Assembly (NCBI RefSeq): GCF_027922185.1
Contig: NZ_BSFE01000006.1
Coordinates: 1-64,000 of the forward strand
Source of the DNA: Maricaulis virginensis
Lineage (GTDB): Bacteria; Pseudomonadota; Alphaproteobacteria; Caulobacterales; Maricaulaceae
DNA: 64,000 nt
Direction: 5' to 3'
Position 1 is the first letter of the stretch. Each line of letters opens with the position of its first letter. Shown in pieces: positions 1 through 8,975 of the stretch. Both the position numbers and the translations under genes were made by a program. Below the pieces are notes generated by a model. That model did not search any database. It was not told the DNA's origin and saw nothing but the letters and a program-made list of their open reading frames with translations.

Positions 1-418
1 TTTTATGGGGAGGTGGATCGCCGCAAGGCGGCGAGACGGAGGGGCGCCGCGCCAGCGGCGATGTGTCAGCGACAAGCTCCACCGCCTCCCGGCGCTCGGC
101 GCCGGCCCCTTCGACCCGCGGCTAACGCCGCGGCCCACTTCCCCACGAGGTGGGGAAGAAAGAGAGAGTGACGCTTTCCCCGGATTTATTCCGGGGTCTG
201 GCGGCGTTTCAGAAGCAGGCTCAGCCGGGCCCCGGCACAAGGCCGGGGGAAGTGGAGCGAGCGGAGAGAGTGGACAAAAACAGCCCCAGACAGACAAACG
301 CCCACCTCATCTCTCCGCCCCTTCTCTCCGCCCCAGCCCGCACCAACCCACAACAACCCGCCCCGAAAACCCGCGCTTGCACGTCTCCGAAAACGCTGTA
401 CTTTAATTTGTAAAGTTC
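1..418. repeat. Non-coding region with REP-like palindromes
   Basis: I see no convincing gene in this stretch. It holds short GC-rich palindromes of the intergenic REP kind: CTTCCCCAC/GTGGGGAAG at 138-158 and CCCCGGA/TCCGGGG around a 5-base loop at 178-196. Similar motifs recur at 54379-54397 and 58608-58748. Open frames here have low-complexity Arg/Pro/Gly-rich translations typical of GC-rich non-coding DNA. The end of the region should hold the promoter of the gene starting at 431; no clear -35/-10 pair could be picked. Confidence 0.5.
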
Positions 419-430
419 TTGGAGGACATC

Positions 431-1045
431 ATGTCGAACGATGCCGATCTTGCCTATCTGCGCTCTGTGGCTGAAGCCGGCCAGCAAGCACCGTCCCTCG
501 CCGGGCGTTTCTTCATCTGGTGGGGCGGGCTCGCCGCGCCGGCGCTTCTGGCGCACTGGTTCATCATCACCGGCCAGGCCGGGATCGAGCCGAACCTCGT
601 GGGCTTTGTCTGGATGGCCTACGGGCTGATCGGCATGACGGGCACCGCTTTTCTCGGCCGCGCCCTGCGCAACAAGCCCGGTATGGGTGCGATCAATAAT
701 CGCGGCGAGAGCGCGGTGTGGAACGGGGTGATGTGGCTGGTCGCCGCCTATGCGATCGGCGCCGTTGTCGCGCTGGTGCTGGGACGGGGTGACATGATCC
801 TGTTCGACACCATCCCGCTGGTCGCCTTCGGCGGCTATGGCGTCTCCTTCTGGGTGTCCGCCAGCCTGGGCGGACCGCGCTGGATGCGGCCGATGTCCTT
901 GATCGCGTGGCTGGCCTGCGGCGGCGGTATGAGCCTGGCCGGCACGCCGGAGCTTTACCTGTTCAGCGCCGCCGCGGTGGCAATCCTGGCCATCGCGCCC
1001 GGCGTCATCCTGCTGCGCGGGGAACCGGCCGGCGAGGCGGCGTAG
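431..1045 (+). CDS. Multi-pass membrane protein paired with a winged-helix regulator
   Basis: A 204-residue protein with about five hydrophobic segments, spread from the FIWWGGLAAPALLAHWFI region to the C-terminal LFSAAAVAILAIAPGVILL stretch. The start is ATG 431, five bases after GGAGGA (421-426); an upstream in-frame TTG at 419 would overlap that ribosome site. The stop codon directly abuts the ATG of the next gene (TAGATG), so the two are co-translated. A small membrane protein followed by a short winged-helix regulator is a recurrent bacterial pair, so the protein may be the target or sensor of that regulator. The family is not recognised and the function is unknown. Confidence 0.75.
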   Translation: MSNDADLAYLRSVAEAGQQAPSLAGRFFIWWGGLAAPALLAHWFIITGQAGIEPNLVGFVWMAYGLIGMTGTAFLGRALRNKPGMGAINNRGESAVWNGVMWLVAAYAIGAVVALVLGRGDMILFDTIPLVAFGGYGVSFWVSASLGGPRWMRPMSLIAWLACGGGMSLAGTPELYLFSAAAVAILAIAPGVILLRGEPAGEAA

Positions 1046-1357
1046 ATGGGCGCCGAATTCGACGCCTCCCGGATCGACGAGACGATCCATGGCCGCCTGC
1101 GCCTGGGCATCATGGCGCTGCTTTCGGCGGCAAGCAGCGCCACCTTTGCCGAGATCAAGCAGAAGACCGGTGCCAGCGACGGCAATCTCTCGGTTCATCT
1201 GAGAAAGCTGGAAGATGCGGGGTATGTGTCGGTCGAGAAAAGCTTTGTCGACCGCAAACCCCAGACCCGCGCCGCGCTGACAGAAGCGGGTCGAAAGGCC
1301 TGGCTGGCCTATCTCGACCAGCTGCGGACACTGCTCGGCGACACGCCTGGAAACTGA
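1046..1357 (+). CDS. Winged-helix transcriptional regulator (HTH_34/MarR-like)
   Basis: A 103-residue DNA-binding protein that is essentially one winged-helix domain. Residues 12-30 (HGRLRLGIMALLSAAS) form the first helix. The recognition helix lies around FAEIKQKTGASDGNLSVHLRKLE, and the wing around GYVSVEKSFVDRKPQTRAALTEAGRKAW. This is the pattern of the HTH_34 family, which resembles ArsR/MarR repressors. It begins right at the stop codon of the membrane protein and probably regulates that two-gene unit. No ligand-binding domain is present. The regulated promoter was not located. Confidence 0.8.
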   Translation: MGAEFDASRIDETIHGRLRLGIMALLSAASSATFAEIKQKTGASDGNLSVHLRKLEDAGYVSVEKSFVDRKPQTRAALTEAGRKAWLAYLDQLRTLLGDTPGN

Positions 1358-1363
1358 AGCCGC

Positions 1364-1909
1364 TCAGGCCGCCAGCCGGCTGCGCTCATGGGTCCAGGCG
1401 ATCACATCGCCCTCATGACCCGCCTGCACGAAGCCCGCCTTTTCCAGCACCCGGTGAGCGGCATCGCGATCGTCGGGTGTGCGGGCCACCACCTGTTTCA
1501 CCGTGTCGTGGGAATAGGCCCATTGCAGGAGTGTGTTGACCGCCTCGGTCGCCAGCCCCTGCTCGCGCCAGGAGGTCAGCATGGAATAGCCGATCTCCAC
1601 CACGCCCTCGGCATCCGGCGCGCCCATGAAACCGCCACTGCCGAGCAGGCGGTGCATGACGGGCGAGATGAAGACCCAGGCCCGCCAGCCGGTTTGCTCG
1701 GGGTGAGCGTCCAGTGTCTCGCGGAGCCGGCGCATCGCCGTCTCATCGGTCAGCTCCGGTGGCCAGGACGGTTCGGGCTCGACCTCGAGCGCGTCGAAGA
1801 AGGCCTGGCGGTCATCGACCTGCAGGGCCGCCAGACGCGGGTCCAGCGCGACCAGCCGCAGGCGCGGCGAAGCGATTTCGATCTGTGTCGGCATCAGCGC
1901 TTGGTCCAT
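1364..1909 (-). CDS. GNAT-family N-acetyltransferase (RimJ/RimL type)
   Basis: A 181-residue acetyltransferase using acetyl-CoA. The N-terminus IEIASPRLRLVALDP is the usual first strand of RimL-like GNATs. The core runs through GSGGFMGAPDAEGVVEIGYSM to the acetyl-CoA-binding stretch REQGLATEAV (variant of R/QxxGxG/A), and ends with AHRVLEKAGFVQAGH. It converges with the regulator upstream (stop codons about 6 bases apart). A second in-frame ATG at 1894 (MPTQIEI) is an equally possible start. The acceptor substrate cannot be told: RimL-type enzymes modify ribosomal protein N-termini, but many relatives act on small molecules. Confidence 0.8.
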   Translation of the reverse strand: MDQALMPTQIEIASPRLRLVALDPRLAALQVDDRQAFFDALEVEPEPSWPPELTDETAMRRLRETLDAHPEQTGWRAWVFISPVMHRLLGSGGFMGAPDAEGVVEIGYSMLTSWREQGLATEAVNTLLQWAYSHDTVKQVVARTPDDRDAAHRVLEKAGFVQAGHEGDVIAWTHERSRLAA

Positions 1910-2085
1910 GTCCCGGCCTTGCGTCCGGACAGCCGCAGCTGCCGCCCGGAACGTCCATCCTGATTGTGCCCGAAACGGGCCCGCTTGTCCGCCGGAAATC
2001 CGGCCGGCGCCCGTATCGCAGCTGTATCGCAGCCCGCCGCCTGCGGCACAGGCGAATCACGCAGAGTCTAGGCGGGCTTCACGTC

Positions 2086-2120
2086 GGCTTTGCGACAGCG
2101 CCGGGGGCTTTGCGACAGCG
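2086..2120. repeat. 15-bp direct repeat downstream of lpdA
   Basis: GGCTTTGCGACAGCG occurs twice exactly, at 2086-2100 and 2106-2120, so the period is 20 bases. The second copy abuts the lpdA stop codon. It may be a small local duplication or a remnant of a 3'-end element. No terminator hairpin with a T-run is visible here. Confidence 0.6.
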
Positions 2121-3524
2121 TCAGGCCTGCATGGTCCAGCCTTCCACACCCATCGCCGCCTGGCGGATCGCCTCGGTCAGGGTGGGGTGCGGATGGCAGG
2201 TGCGGGCGATATCTTCGGACGCCGCCTGGAATTCCATGGCCAGGCAGATCTCGGCAATCATCTCGCCGACATTGGCCCCGATCATGTGGGCCCCCAGGAT
2301 TTCGTCGGTCCCGGCATCGGCCAGGATCTTCACGAAGCCTTCGGTCTGGTGATTGGTGCGCGCCCGGGAATTGGCCTGGAAGGGGAATTTGCCCTTCTTG
2401 TACTTGCGGCCTTCCGCCTTGAGCTCTTCTTCGGTCTTGCCGACCGCGGCGATTTCCGGCGCGGTGTAAACCACGCCCGGGATGACGCCGTAATTCACAT
2501 GACCGGCCTTGCCGGCGATGCGTTCCGCGCAGGCCGTGCCTTCATCCTCGGCCTTGTGGGCCAGCATCGGGCCGCTGGTACAGTCGCCGATCACCCAGAC
2601 ATTTTCCGCAGACGTACGGAAGTGGTCATTGGCGATCACGCCGCGCTTGTCGGTCTCGATGCCGACATTCTCCAGGCCCAGACCTTCGGTATAGGGACGG
2701 CGGCCGATGCAGACCAGAACCGTGTCGGCTTCCAGCGTCCTGGCCTCACCGCCTTCGGCCGGCTCGATCGTCACTTTCAGGGTGTCGGCATCGGAGGCAT
2801 CGACGCCCGTGACCTTGGTGGAGAGATGGAATTCCATGCCCTGCTTGGCAAAGATGCGCTGGGCGTTCTTGGCCAGCTCGCCATCCATGCCCGGCAGGAT
2901 ACGGTCGAGATACTCGACGACCGTCACATCCGCGCCCAGACGGCGCCAGACCGAGCCCAGTTCCAGGCCGATCACACCGGCGCCGATCAGCACCAGCTTG
3001 CCGGGGACTTTCTCCAGCGACAGCGCACCGGTGGACGACACGACCCGCTTCTCGTCGATCTCGACACCCGGCAGCGGAGTCACCTCGGAGCCGGTCGCAA
3101 TCACGATATGCTTGGTGTCGAGCGTCTGCTTGCCCTCTTCGGTCTCCACCTCGACCTTGCCCGCACCGGCGATGCGGCCCTTGCCGACGAGATAGTCGAC
3201 CTTGTTCTTCTTCATCAGGAATTCGATGCCCTTGGTCAGGCCATCGACGGCCTCGTCCTTCTGCTTGAGCATTTGCGGCAGGTCGAGTTCCAGACCGCCG
3301 GTCCTGATGCCCAGGCCGGCAAATTCCTTGTCCGCCGCTTCATACAGCTCGGACGCGTGCAGCAGGGCTTTCGAGGGGATGCAGCCGACATTCAGGCAGG
3401 TGCCGCCGAGGCGTCCGCGCTTTTCCACGATGGCCACCTTGAGGCCCAGCTGGCCGGCACGGATGGCACAGTTATAGCCACCGGGGCCACCCCCGATGAT
3501 CACGACGTCGTAGGGTTCGGACAT
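2121..3524 (-). CDS. lpdA: Dihydrolipoyl dehydrogenase (E3)
   Basis: A 467-residue flavoprotein that reoxidises dihydrolipoyl groups with NAD+; E3 of the 2-oxoglutarate complex and probably of other 2-oxoacid dehydrogenases. Features: FAD-binding GGGPGGYNCAIRAGQLG near the N-terminus; redox disulphide in GGTCLNVGCIPSKALLH (CxxxxC, residues about 42-47); NAD-binding GAGVIGLELGSVWRRLG; second FAD contact GDCTSGPMLAHKAEDEG; C-terminal dimerisation domain with catalytic His-Glu in CHPHPTLTEA. Length is typical. GAGG lies just before the ATG at 3524. It is the last gene of the minus-strand odh cluster, after sucA, odhB and a small membrane protein. Confidence 0.97.
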   Translation of the reverse strand: MSEPYDVVIIGGGPGGYNCAIRAGQLGLKVAIVEKRGRLGGTCLNVGCIPSKALLHASELYEAADKEFAGLGIRTGGLELDLPQMLKQKDEAVDGLTKGIEFLMKKNKVDYLVGKGRIAGAGKVEVETEEGKQTLDTKHIVIATGSEVTPLPGVEIDEKRVVSSTGALSLEKVPGKLVLIGAGVIGLELGSVWRRLGADVTVVEYLDRILPGMDGELAKNAQRIFAKQGMEFHLSTKVTGVDASDADTLKVTIEPAEGGEARTLEADTVLVCIGRRPYTEGLGLENVGIETDKRGVIANDHFRTSAENVWVIGDCTSGPMLAHKAEDEGTACAERIAGKAGHVNYGVIPGVVYTAPEIAAVGKTEEELKAEGRKYKKGKFPFQANSRARTNHQTEGFVKILADAGTDEILGAHMIGANVGEMIAEICLAMEFQAASEDIARTCHPHPTLTEAIRQAAMGVEGWTMQA

Positions 3525-3648
3525 GGTCGCCTCGCAAGAGCTGGAATGATCGGTCGGACTTGCAGCCTATATGCCCATGATCGTGCGCAAAAGTAAGGCC
3601 CGATCTGCCCCGATTGGCAGCTTCGCGCGCAAGGCAGGCATGCACGGA

Positions 3649-4083
3649 TCAGTCAGGATCCCGCGTGAAAACGGATCCGGCCAGCACGAGCACGGCGATG
3701 ACGGTGAGGTCGAAGGCGTTGAGCCCCCATTCGACCAGATTGGCGCTGCCGGAATAGGCACGGTCCATGCCCGGCTGCTGGAACCAGTAGAGCGAGAGGA
3801 GGAAGTCGACCGTGAAGGCGATCGCATACACGGGCAGGGCCAGCCATGAGCGCAGGAGGAGCATCAGCGCCGCAAGCGCATAGCCGCCGACAAAACCGCC
3901 CCACACCAGGAAGTACCACAGCGGAAAACTTTGCAGCATAGTCGCCACATGCTCGTCGATGGCGAACGGACCGTCTCCGCTGAGCCGGTAGGCCATTGTG
4001 CCGCTGAACAGCAGCACTGCATAGCTGACCCGGAGCACGACCAGGCCCTTGAATACCGTCGAGAACGCAGTGGTTGCACGCAT
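3649..4083 (-). CDS. Small four-helix membrane protein in the odh cluster
   Basis: A 144-residue protein with four predicted membrane helices (around residues 10-30, 50-75, 80-100 and 120-138) and no recognised family. It sits between odhB and lpdA on the same strand. Its start is unusual: the GGGAG just upstream of ATG 4083 is the 3' arm of an 11-bp hairpin followed by five T residues (4085-4124). The ribosome site and the odhB terminator are therefore one structure, and expression would depend on read-through or on a promoter inside or downstream of the hairpin. Function unknown. Confidence 0.7.
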   Translation of the reverse strand: MRATTAFSTVFKGLVVLRVSYAVLLFSGTMAYRLSGDGPFAIDEHVATMLQSFPLWYFLVWGGFVGGYALAALMLLLRSWLALPVYAIAFTVDFLLSLYWFQQPGMDRAYSGSANLVEWGLNAFDLTVIAVLVLAGSVFTRDPD

Positions 4084-4084
4084 G

Positions 4085-4124
4085 AAAAACTCCCGCCGGA
4101 AGGCTTAACCCAATCCGGCGGGAG
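4085..4124 (-). terminator. odhB terminator that also contains the next gene's Shine-Dalgarno
   Basis: The perfect 11-bp inverted repeat CTCCCGCCGGA (4090-4100) / TCCGGCGGGAG (4114-4124) has a 13-base loop. On the minus strand it is followed by TTTTT (4089-4085) and then the ATG of the 144-residue membrane protein at 4083. It has the form of an intrinsic terminator for odhB. The 3' arm carries GGGAG at ribosome-binding distance from that ATG. Confidence 0.8.
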
Positions 4125-4167
4125 CTCTGGGAATAAAGAAATTTCGGGCGGTGAGGACCTTGCCGGC

Positions 4168-5742
4168 CTAGAGGTCGAACAGCATGCGTTGCGGGTCTTC
4201 CAGGTTTTCCTTCACGCGGACGAGGAAGGTGACGGCTTCCTTGCCGTCGACGATGCGGTGGTCATAGCTCAGCGCGAGATACATCATCGGCTTGATCACG
4301 ACCTGGCCGTTCTCGGCGACCGGGCGCTCCTGGATCTTGTGCATGCCCAGAATGCCCGATTGCGGGGCGTTGAGGATCGGCATCGACATCAGCGAGCCGT
4401 AGACGCCGCCATTGGAGAGCGTGAAGGTCGCGCCCTGCATCTCCTCGATCGACAGCTTGCCGTCGCGGGCACGCTTGCCCAGACGGATGATTTCCTTCTC
4501 GATCTCGGCCAGCGACATCTGGTCGGCATCGCGCACGACCGGCACGACGAGACCCCGGTCGGTGCCGACCGCCACGCCCATGTCGTAATAATTCTTGTAG
4601 ATGATGTCGGTGCCGTCGATCTCGGCATTGACCGCCGGGATCTCCTTCAGCGCCGAGACACAGGCCTTGATGAAGAAGCTCATGAAGCCGAGCTTCACGT
4701 CGTGCTTGGCGACGAAGGCTTCCTGGTGGGCCTTGCGGGCGGCCATGATGGCCGACATGTCGGCCTCGTTATAGGTGGTCAGGATCGCCGCGGAATTCTG
4801 GGCATCCTTCAGGCGCTTCGCGATCGTCTGGCGCAGACGCGTCATGCGGACGCGTTCCTCACGCGGACCGGTTTCGCGCGGCGCGGCAGACGGGGCCGGA
4901 GCCGACGGCGCCGGGGCCGGAGCGGAGGTCGAGGCCTTGCTGGCGGCTTCCGCGGCCTTCAGCGCATCGCCCTTGGTGATGCGGCCATCCTTGCCGGAGC
5001 CTTCGATGGAACCGGCATCCAGCTTGTTCTCCTCGATCACGCGCGAGGCCGACGGCATGGCTTTCTTGTCGCCGCCCGAAGCGGTTTCAGCCTTGCTGTC
5101 GTCCTGGCTGTCCGAAGAGGCCGCTGCCGAGCCGCCGGCACCTTCCGCGATCTTCGCGACGGCATCGCCCGGAGATACGGTATCGCCCTCGCCGACCAGC
5201 AGTTCGGCGACCTTGCCGGCCACCGGCGACGGCACTTCGACGGCCACCTTGTCGGTCTCGATCTCGACCAGCGCCTGGTCGATCTCGACCGTGTCGCCGA
5301 CCTTGACCAGCCAGGAGCCGATCGTGCCCTCGGTGACGCTTTCACCCATTTGCGGAACGGTCGCCTCGACCGTCTCGCCGCCCTTGCCGCCATCGGCCGG
5401 CTTGTCATCGGACTTCGGCTTGGCGGCCTTCTTACCGGCATCAGACTCGGCCGGCTTCTCCTCAGCCTTGGCGCTATCCTTGTCGCCGCCCCTGGTGGCA
5501 GCCTTGCCACCGGCATCGAGCACGCCCAGCTTGGCGCCGATCTCGACCGTGTCGCCTTCCTGGGCGGAGATTTCGCCCATCACGCCGTCTTCCTCGGCGC
5601 GGACCTCGACGGCGACCTTGTCGGTTTCCAGCTCGACCAGGACATCGTCCCTGGAGACGGCATCGCCGGTCTTCACCTGCCAGCTGCCCACCGTGGCTTC
5701 GGTGACACTCTCGCCGAGCTGCGGAACGGTGATATCGGTCAT
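4168..5742 (-). CDS. sucB: Dihydrolipoyl succinyltransferase (E2) with two lipoyl domains
   Basis: A 524-residue E2 component of 2-oxoglutarate dehydrogenase, which moves succinyl groups from E1 to CoA. The N-terminus is duplicated: lipoyl domain 1 (residues 1-77, lipoyl Lys42 in ETDKVAVEV) and lipoyl domain 2 (about 124-200, Lys165 in ETDKVAVEV), joined by a Lys/Ala/Asp-rich linker. Next come a peripheral subunit-binding domain (about 229-265), an Ala/Pro linker, and the catalytic domain (about 296-524) with the active-site DHRIVDGKEA. The start is MTDITVPQLGES at 5742; the open frame extends further upstream but overlaps sucA. Most E2o proteins carry a single lipoyl domain, so this one is longer than usual. 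Confidence 0.95.
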   Translation of the reverse strand: MTDITVPQLGESVTEATVGSWQVKTGDAVSRDDVLVELETDKVAVEVRAEEDGVMGEISAQEGDTVEIGAKLGVLDAGGKAATRGGDKDSAKAEEKPAESDAGKKAAKPKSDDKPADGGKGGETVEATVPQMGESVTEGTIGSWLVKVGDTVEIDQALVEIETDKVAVEVPSPVAGKVAELLVGEGDTVSPGDAVAKIAEGAGGSAAASSDSQDDSKAETASGGDKKAMPSASRVIEENKLDAGSIEGSGKDGRITKGDALKAAEAASKASTSAPAPAPSAPAPSAAPRETGPREERVRMTRLRQTIAKRLKDAQNSAAILTTYNEADMSAIMAARKAHQEAFVAKHDVKLGFMSFFIKACVSALKEIPAVNAEIDGTDIIYKNYYDMGVAVGTDRGLVVPVVRDADQMSLAEIEKEIIRLGKRARDGKLSIEEMQGATFTLSNGGVYGSLMSMPILNAPQSGILGMHKIQERPVAENGQVVIKPMMYLALSYDHRIVDGKEAVTFLVRVKENLEDPQRMLFDL

Positions 5743-5780
5743 GTCGGTTCTTCCTCTGTCAAAGAGAATGATCGCGCGCC

Positions 5781-8762
5781 CTAGGCGAGGGCTTCGTCGA
5801 CCAGAGCTTCCTGTTGCTGCTTGTGCTTGGCGGCGATGCCGGTCGCCGTCGAGGCGGTCGGCGCACGGCCGACATAGCGCGGCCGCTCCGCCTTGCCCTC
5901 GATCTTGCCGAGGACGTATTCGATATTGGGCTCGACGAAGGTCCAGTAGCCCATATTGCGCGGCTCTTCCTGGCACCACACGACCTCGGCGTTCGGGAAA
6001 CGCGCCAGCTCGGCCATCGCCGCCTTGTACGGGAAGGGATAGAGCTGCTCCACCCGCATCAGGTAGATGTCGTCGATGCCGCGCTCCTCACGGGTCTCCA
6101 GCAGATCGTAATACACCTTGCCCGTGCACATCACGACGCGGCGGATCTTCTCGTCGGCCTGCAGCTTGATCGAGGTCTGGCGGATCTCGCCTTCCGGCCG
6201 CTTCTCGTCGGCATCGTCCCACAGGACGCGGTGGAAGGAGGAGCCCGGCCCCATCGCGGCCAGCGTCGACACGCAGCGCTTGTGACGCAGCAGGCTTTTC
6301 GGCGTCATGATCACCAGCGGCGAGCGGAAATTGCGGTGGATCTGCCGGCGCAGGATGTGGAAATAGTTCGCAGGCGTCGAGCAGTTGGCGACCTGCATAT
6401 TGTCTTCCGCGCACAGCTGCAGGAAACGCTCGGGGCGTGCCGAGGAGTGCTCGGGACCCTGGCCCTCATAGCCGTGCGGCAGCAGCATCACGAGGCCGGA
6501 CATGCGCAGCCATTTGCGCTCGCCGGACGAAATGAACTGGTCGATGATCACCTGGGCGCCGTTCACGAAATCGCCGAACTGGGCCTCCCACATCACCAGC
6601 GTGTTCGGGGCCGAAAGCGAGTAGCCGTATTCGAAGCCCAGCACCGCCTCTTCGGACAGCATCGAGTCGATGACTTCGTATTTCTTCTGCTCGGGCGCCA
6701 GATTGTTCAGCGGCGTGTAACGCTCGGCCGTTTCCTGGTCGATTATGTGCGAGTGACGCTGCGAGAAGGTGCCGCGGCCGGAATCCTGACCGGACAGGCG
6801 AACCGGGAAGCCTTCCGTCAGCAGCGTGCCGAAAGCCAGATGCTCGGCCGTCGCCCAGTCAATGCCCTCACCCTGCTCGATCGCCTCGCGCCGGCCGTTG
6901 ATGACCCGCTTCAGCGTGCGATGGATATTGATATCGTTCGGGATGCGGGTCATCGCATCGCCGACCGCCTTGAGGCGCTCGATCGTGGCCGAAGTCTCGC
7001 CGCGGCGCTCGTCATCCTCGGGCAGGCCCAGGCCCGACCAGCGGCCGTCCAGCCAGTCGGCCTTCTTCGGCTCGAAATCCTTGCCGGCGTTGAACTCGTT
7101 TTCCAGGAAGGTGTCGAACTCGTTCTCGATCGCCTCGGCCTCGGCCGCGGTGAGAACGCCCTCTTCCATCAGCCGGTCCTGGTATTTCTTCCGCACCGGC
7201 GGCATGTCCTTGATGATGCGGTACATGATGGGCTGGGTGAAGGTCGGGTCGTCGCCCTCATTGTGGCCGTAGCGGCGGTAGCAGATCATGTCGATCACCA
7301 CGTCCTTGCCGAACAGCTGGCGGTATTCCGTGGCGATCTTGGTGGCGTGGGTGACGGCTTCCGGATCGTCGCCATTCACGTGGAAGATCGGCGCCTGGAC
7401 CATCAGCGCCACATCCGACGGATAGGGGCTGGACCGGCTGTCCTTCGGGTCGGTGGTGAAGCCGATCTGGTTGTTGACGATGAAGTGGATCGCGCCACCC
7501 GTACGGTGGCCGCGCAGGCCGGAGAGGCCGAAACACTCGGCTACCATGCCCTGGCCGGCAAAGGCCGCATCGCCGTGCAGCAGCAGCGGCAGCACGGAGG
7601 AGCGCGGCGTGCCCGGTGCCTTGCGGCAATTCTCTTCCTGCTTGGCGCGGGCCTTGCCCAGCACAACCGGATCGACCGCCTCGAGGTGGGACGGGTTGGC
7701 GGTCAGCGACAGGTGCACCTTGTTGCCGTCGAACTCGCGGTCCGAGGAGGCGCCGAGATGGTATTTCACGTCGCCGGAGCCGAACTCTTCCTCGCCCTGG
7801 GTATTGCCGCCCTGGAATTCGTGGAAGATCTGGTGATAGGGCTTGCCCATCACGGCGGCCAGGATGTTCAGGCGGCCGCGGTGCGGCATGCCGATGATGA
7901 TGTCCTCGACACCCATCGCGCCGCCGCGCTTGATGATCTGTTCCAGCGCCGGAACCATCGCCTCGCCGCCATCGGCACCGAAACGCTTGGTGCCCGGATA
8001 GCGCTTGTGCAGGAACTGCTCGAAGCGCTCGGTCTCGATCAGCTTGGACAGGATCGCCACCTTGCCCTCGGGCGTGAAGGAGATGTCCTTGTCCGGCCCC
8101 TCGAAGCGGGCCTGCAGCCAGGCTTTCTCTTCCGGGTTGGAGATGTGCATGAACTCGACACCGATCGGGCCGCAATAGGTGCGCTTGAGGATGTCGAGCA
8201 TCTGGCGCGGCGTGGCGGTCTCAAGGCCGAGATAGCCGTCGATGAAGATTTCCTCGTCCAGCGCCGCCCCGGTAAAGCCGTAGGTCGCCGGGTCCAGCTC
8301 GGCCTGGTAGCCGAAATCGGTCAGCCCCAGCGGGTCGAGGTCGGCCGCCAGATGGCCGCGCATGCGATAGGCGCGGATCATCATGATGGCGCGGATGGAA
8401 TTCTGGGTCGCACGGCGGATTTCTGCCGCGTCGGCGCCCGGGCTGGTCGCGGCGACATGCTCGGCGACCTTGTCGACCATCGCCGCCTCGTCCGGACCGA
8501 TATCGCCCAGTGCCGAGACCAGATCGCCATTGGCCGCCTTCGGCCAGCCGGGCCGTTTCCACGCCGGACCGCGCGCCGCATGGCTTGCATCGGCCGGGGC
8601 ATCGCCCATGGCGTCGAAGAAGGCTTTCCAGCTCGGCGGCACCGAGCCAGGGTCCCTGGCATAGGCGGCGGCCATCTGTTCGAGATAGACGGCGTTGGCG
8701 CCCTGCAGGAATGACGTGTCCAGGAAGGACTGGTTTTCGGGGGATCGGCTTTGGTCAGACAT
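5781..8762 (-). CDS. sucA: 2-oxoglutarate dehydrogenase E1 component
   Basis: A 993-residue thiamine-diphosphate enzyme that decarboxylates 2-oxoglutarate and succinylates the lipoyl groups of E2. Visible features: N-terminal docking segment NAVYLEQMAAAYARDPGSVPPSWKAFF; MPHRGRLNIL and GDAAFAGQG in the E1 core; thiamine-diphosphate/Mg site around GFTTDPKDSRSSPYPSD and GDDPEAV; VDMICYRRYGHNEGDDP; C-terminal QLYPFPY and WCQEEPRNMG, typical of OdhA/SucA. Length is normal for the family. The stop is 38 bases upstream of the E2 start. No good Shine-Dalgarno is seen before ATG 8762. A promoter should lie in 8763-8975, since a terminator closes the sucCD unit upstream. Confidence 0.97.
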   Translation of the reverse strand: MSDQSRSPENQSFLDTSFLQGANAVYLEQMAAAYARDPGSVPPSWKAFFDAMGDAPADASHAARGPAWKRPGWPKAANGDLVSALGDIGPDEAAMVDKVAEHVAATSPGADAAEIRRATQNSIRAIMMIRAYRMRGHLAADLDPLGLTDFGYQAELDPATYGFTGAALDEEIFIDGYLGLETATPRQMLDILKRTYCGPIGVEFMHISNPEEKAWLQARFEGPDKDISFTPEGKVAILSKLIETERFEQFLHKRYPGTKRFGADGGEAMVPALEQIIKRGGAMGVEDIIIGMPHRGRLNILAAVMGKPYHQIFHEFQGGNTQGEEEFGSGDVKYHLGASSDREFDGNKVHLSLTANPSHLEAVDPVVLGKARAKQEENCRKAPGTPRSSVLPLLLHGDAAFAGQGMVAECFGLSGLRGHRTGGAIHFIVNNQIGFTTDPKDSRSSPYPSDVALMVQAPIFHVNGDDPEAVTHATKIATEYRQLFGKDVVIDMICYRRYGHNEGDDPTFTQPIMYRIIKDMPPVRKKYQDRLMEEGVLTAAEAEAIENEFDTFLENEFNAGKDFEPKKADWLDGRWSGLGLPEDDERRGETSATIERLKAVGDAMTRIPNDINIHRTLKRVINGRREAIEQGEGIDWATAEHLAFGTLLTEGFPVRLSGQDSGRGTFSQRHSHIIDQETAERYTPLNNLAPEQKKYEVIDSMLSEEAVLGFEYGYSLSAPNTLVMWEAQFGDFVNGAQVIIDQFISSGERKWLRMSGLVMLLPHGYEGQGPEHSSARPERFLQLCAEDNMQVANCSTPANYFHILRRQIHRNFRSPLVIMTPKSLLRHKRCVSTLAAMGPGSSFHRVLWDDADEKRPEGEIRQTSIKLQADEKIRRVVMCTGKVYYDLLETREERGIDDIYLMRVEQLYPFPYKAAMAELARFPNAEVVWCQEEPRNMGYWTFVEPNIEYVLGKIEGKAERPRYVGRAPTASTATGIAAKHKQQQEALVDEALA

Positions 8763-8975
8763 TGGGGGAAAGGGCCTGAGTCAGGAGTGTGTCTGTATGC
8801 GTCGCTACACAAGGACGGTTAAGCAATCATCTAGGACGGATGTCCAACGAACAGTACCGTTTTCCCCCGGTCTGCTGACAACTTGGTGACAGTGGGGTTT
8901 GCAGGGACGAGCCGGTACCCCCCTGCTCCCAGGGGAGAGGGAGGCGTGCCTCAGGGCAAAACATCGGAGCGCACG

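Noticed and set aside
1..413. Genes of 87 to 325 codons in the first 400 bases and opposite the first membrane protein
   Set aside because: Low-complexity translations, lack of ribosome sites and overlap with palindromes; the - strand frame overlaps a convincing + strand gene.
3931..5784. Open frame of 617 codons on the + strand opposite odhB
   Set aside because: Composition is typical of an antisense shadow, and odhB has two lipoyl domains and a catalytic domain.
5814..8714. Long open frame on the + strand opposite sucA (966 codons)
   Set aside because: It mirrors the sucA coding frame on the other strand, as often happens in GC-rich DNA. Its translation is His/Asp/Arg-rich with no domain, and sucA is certain.
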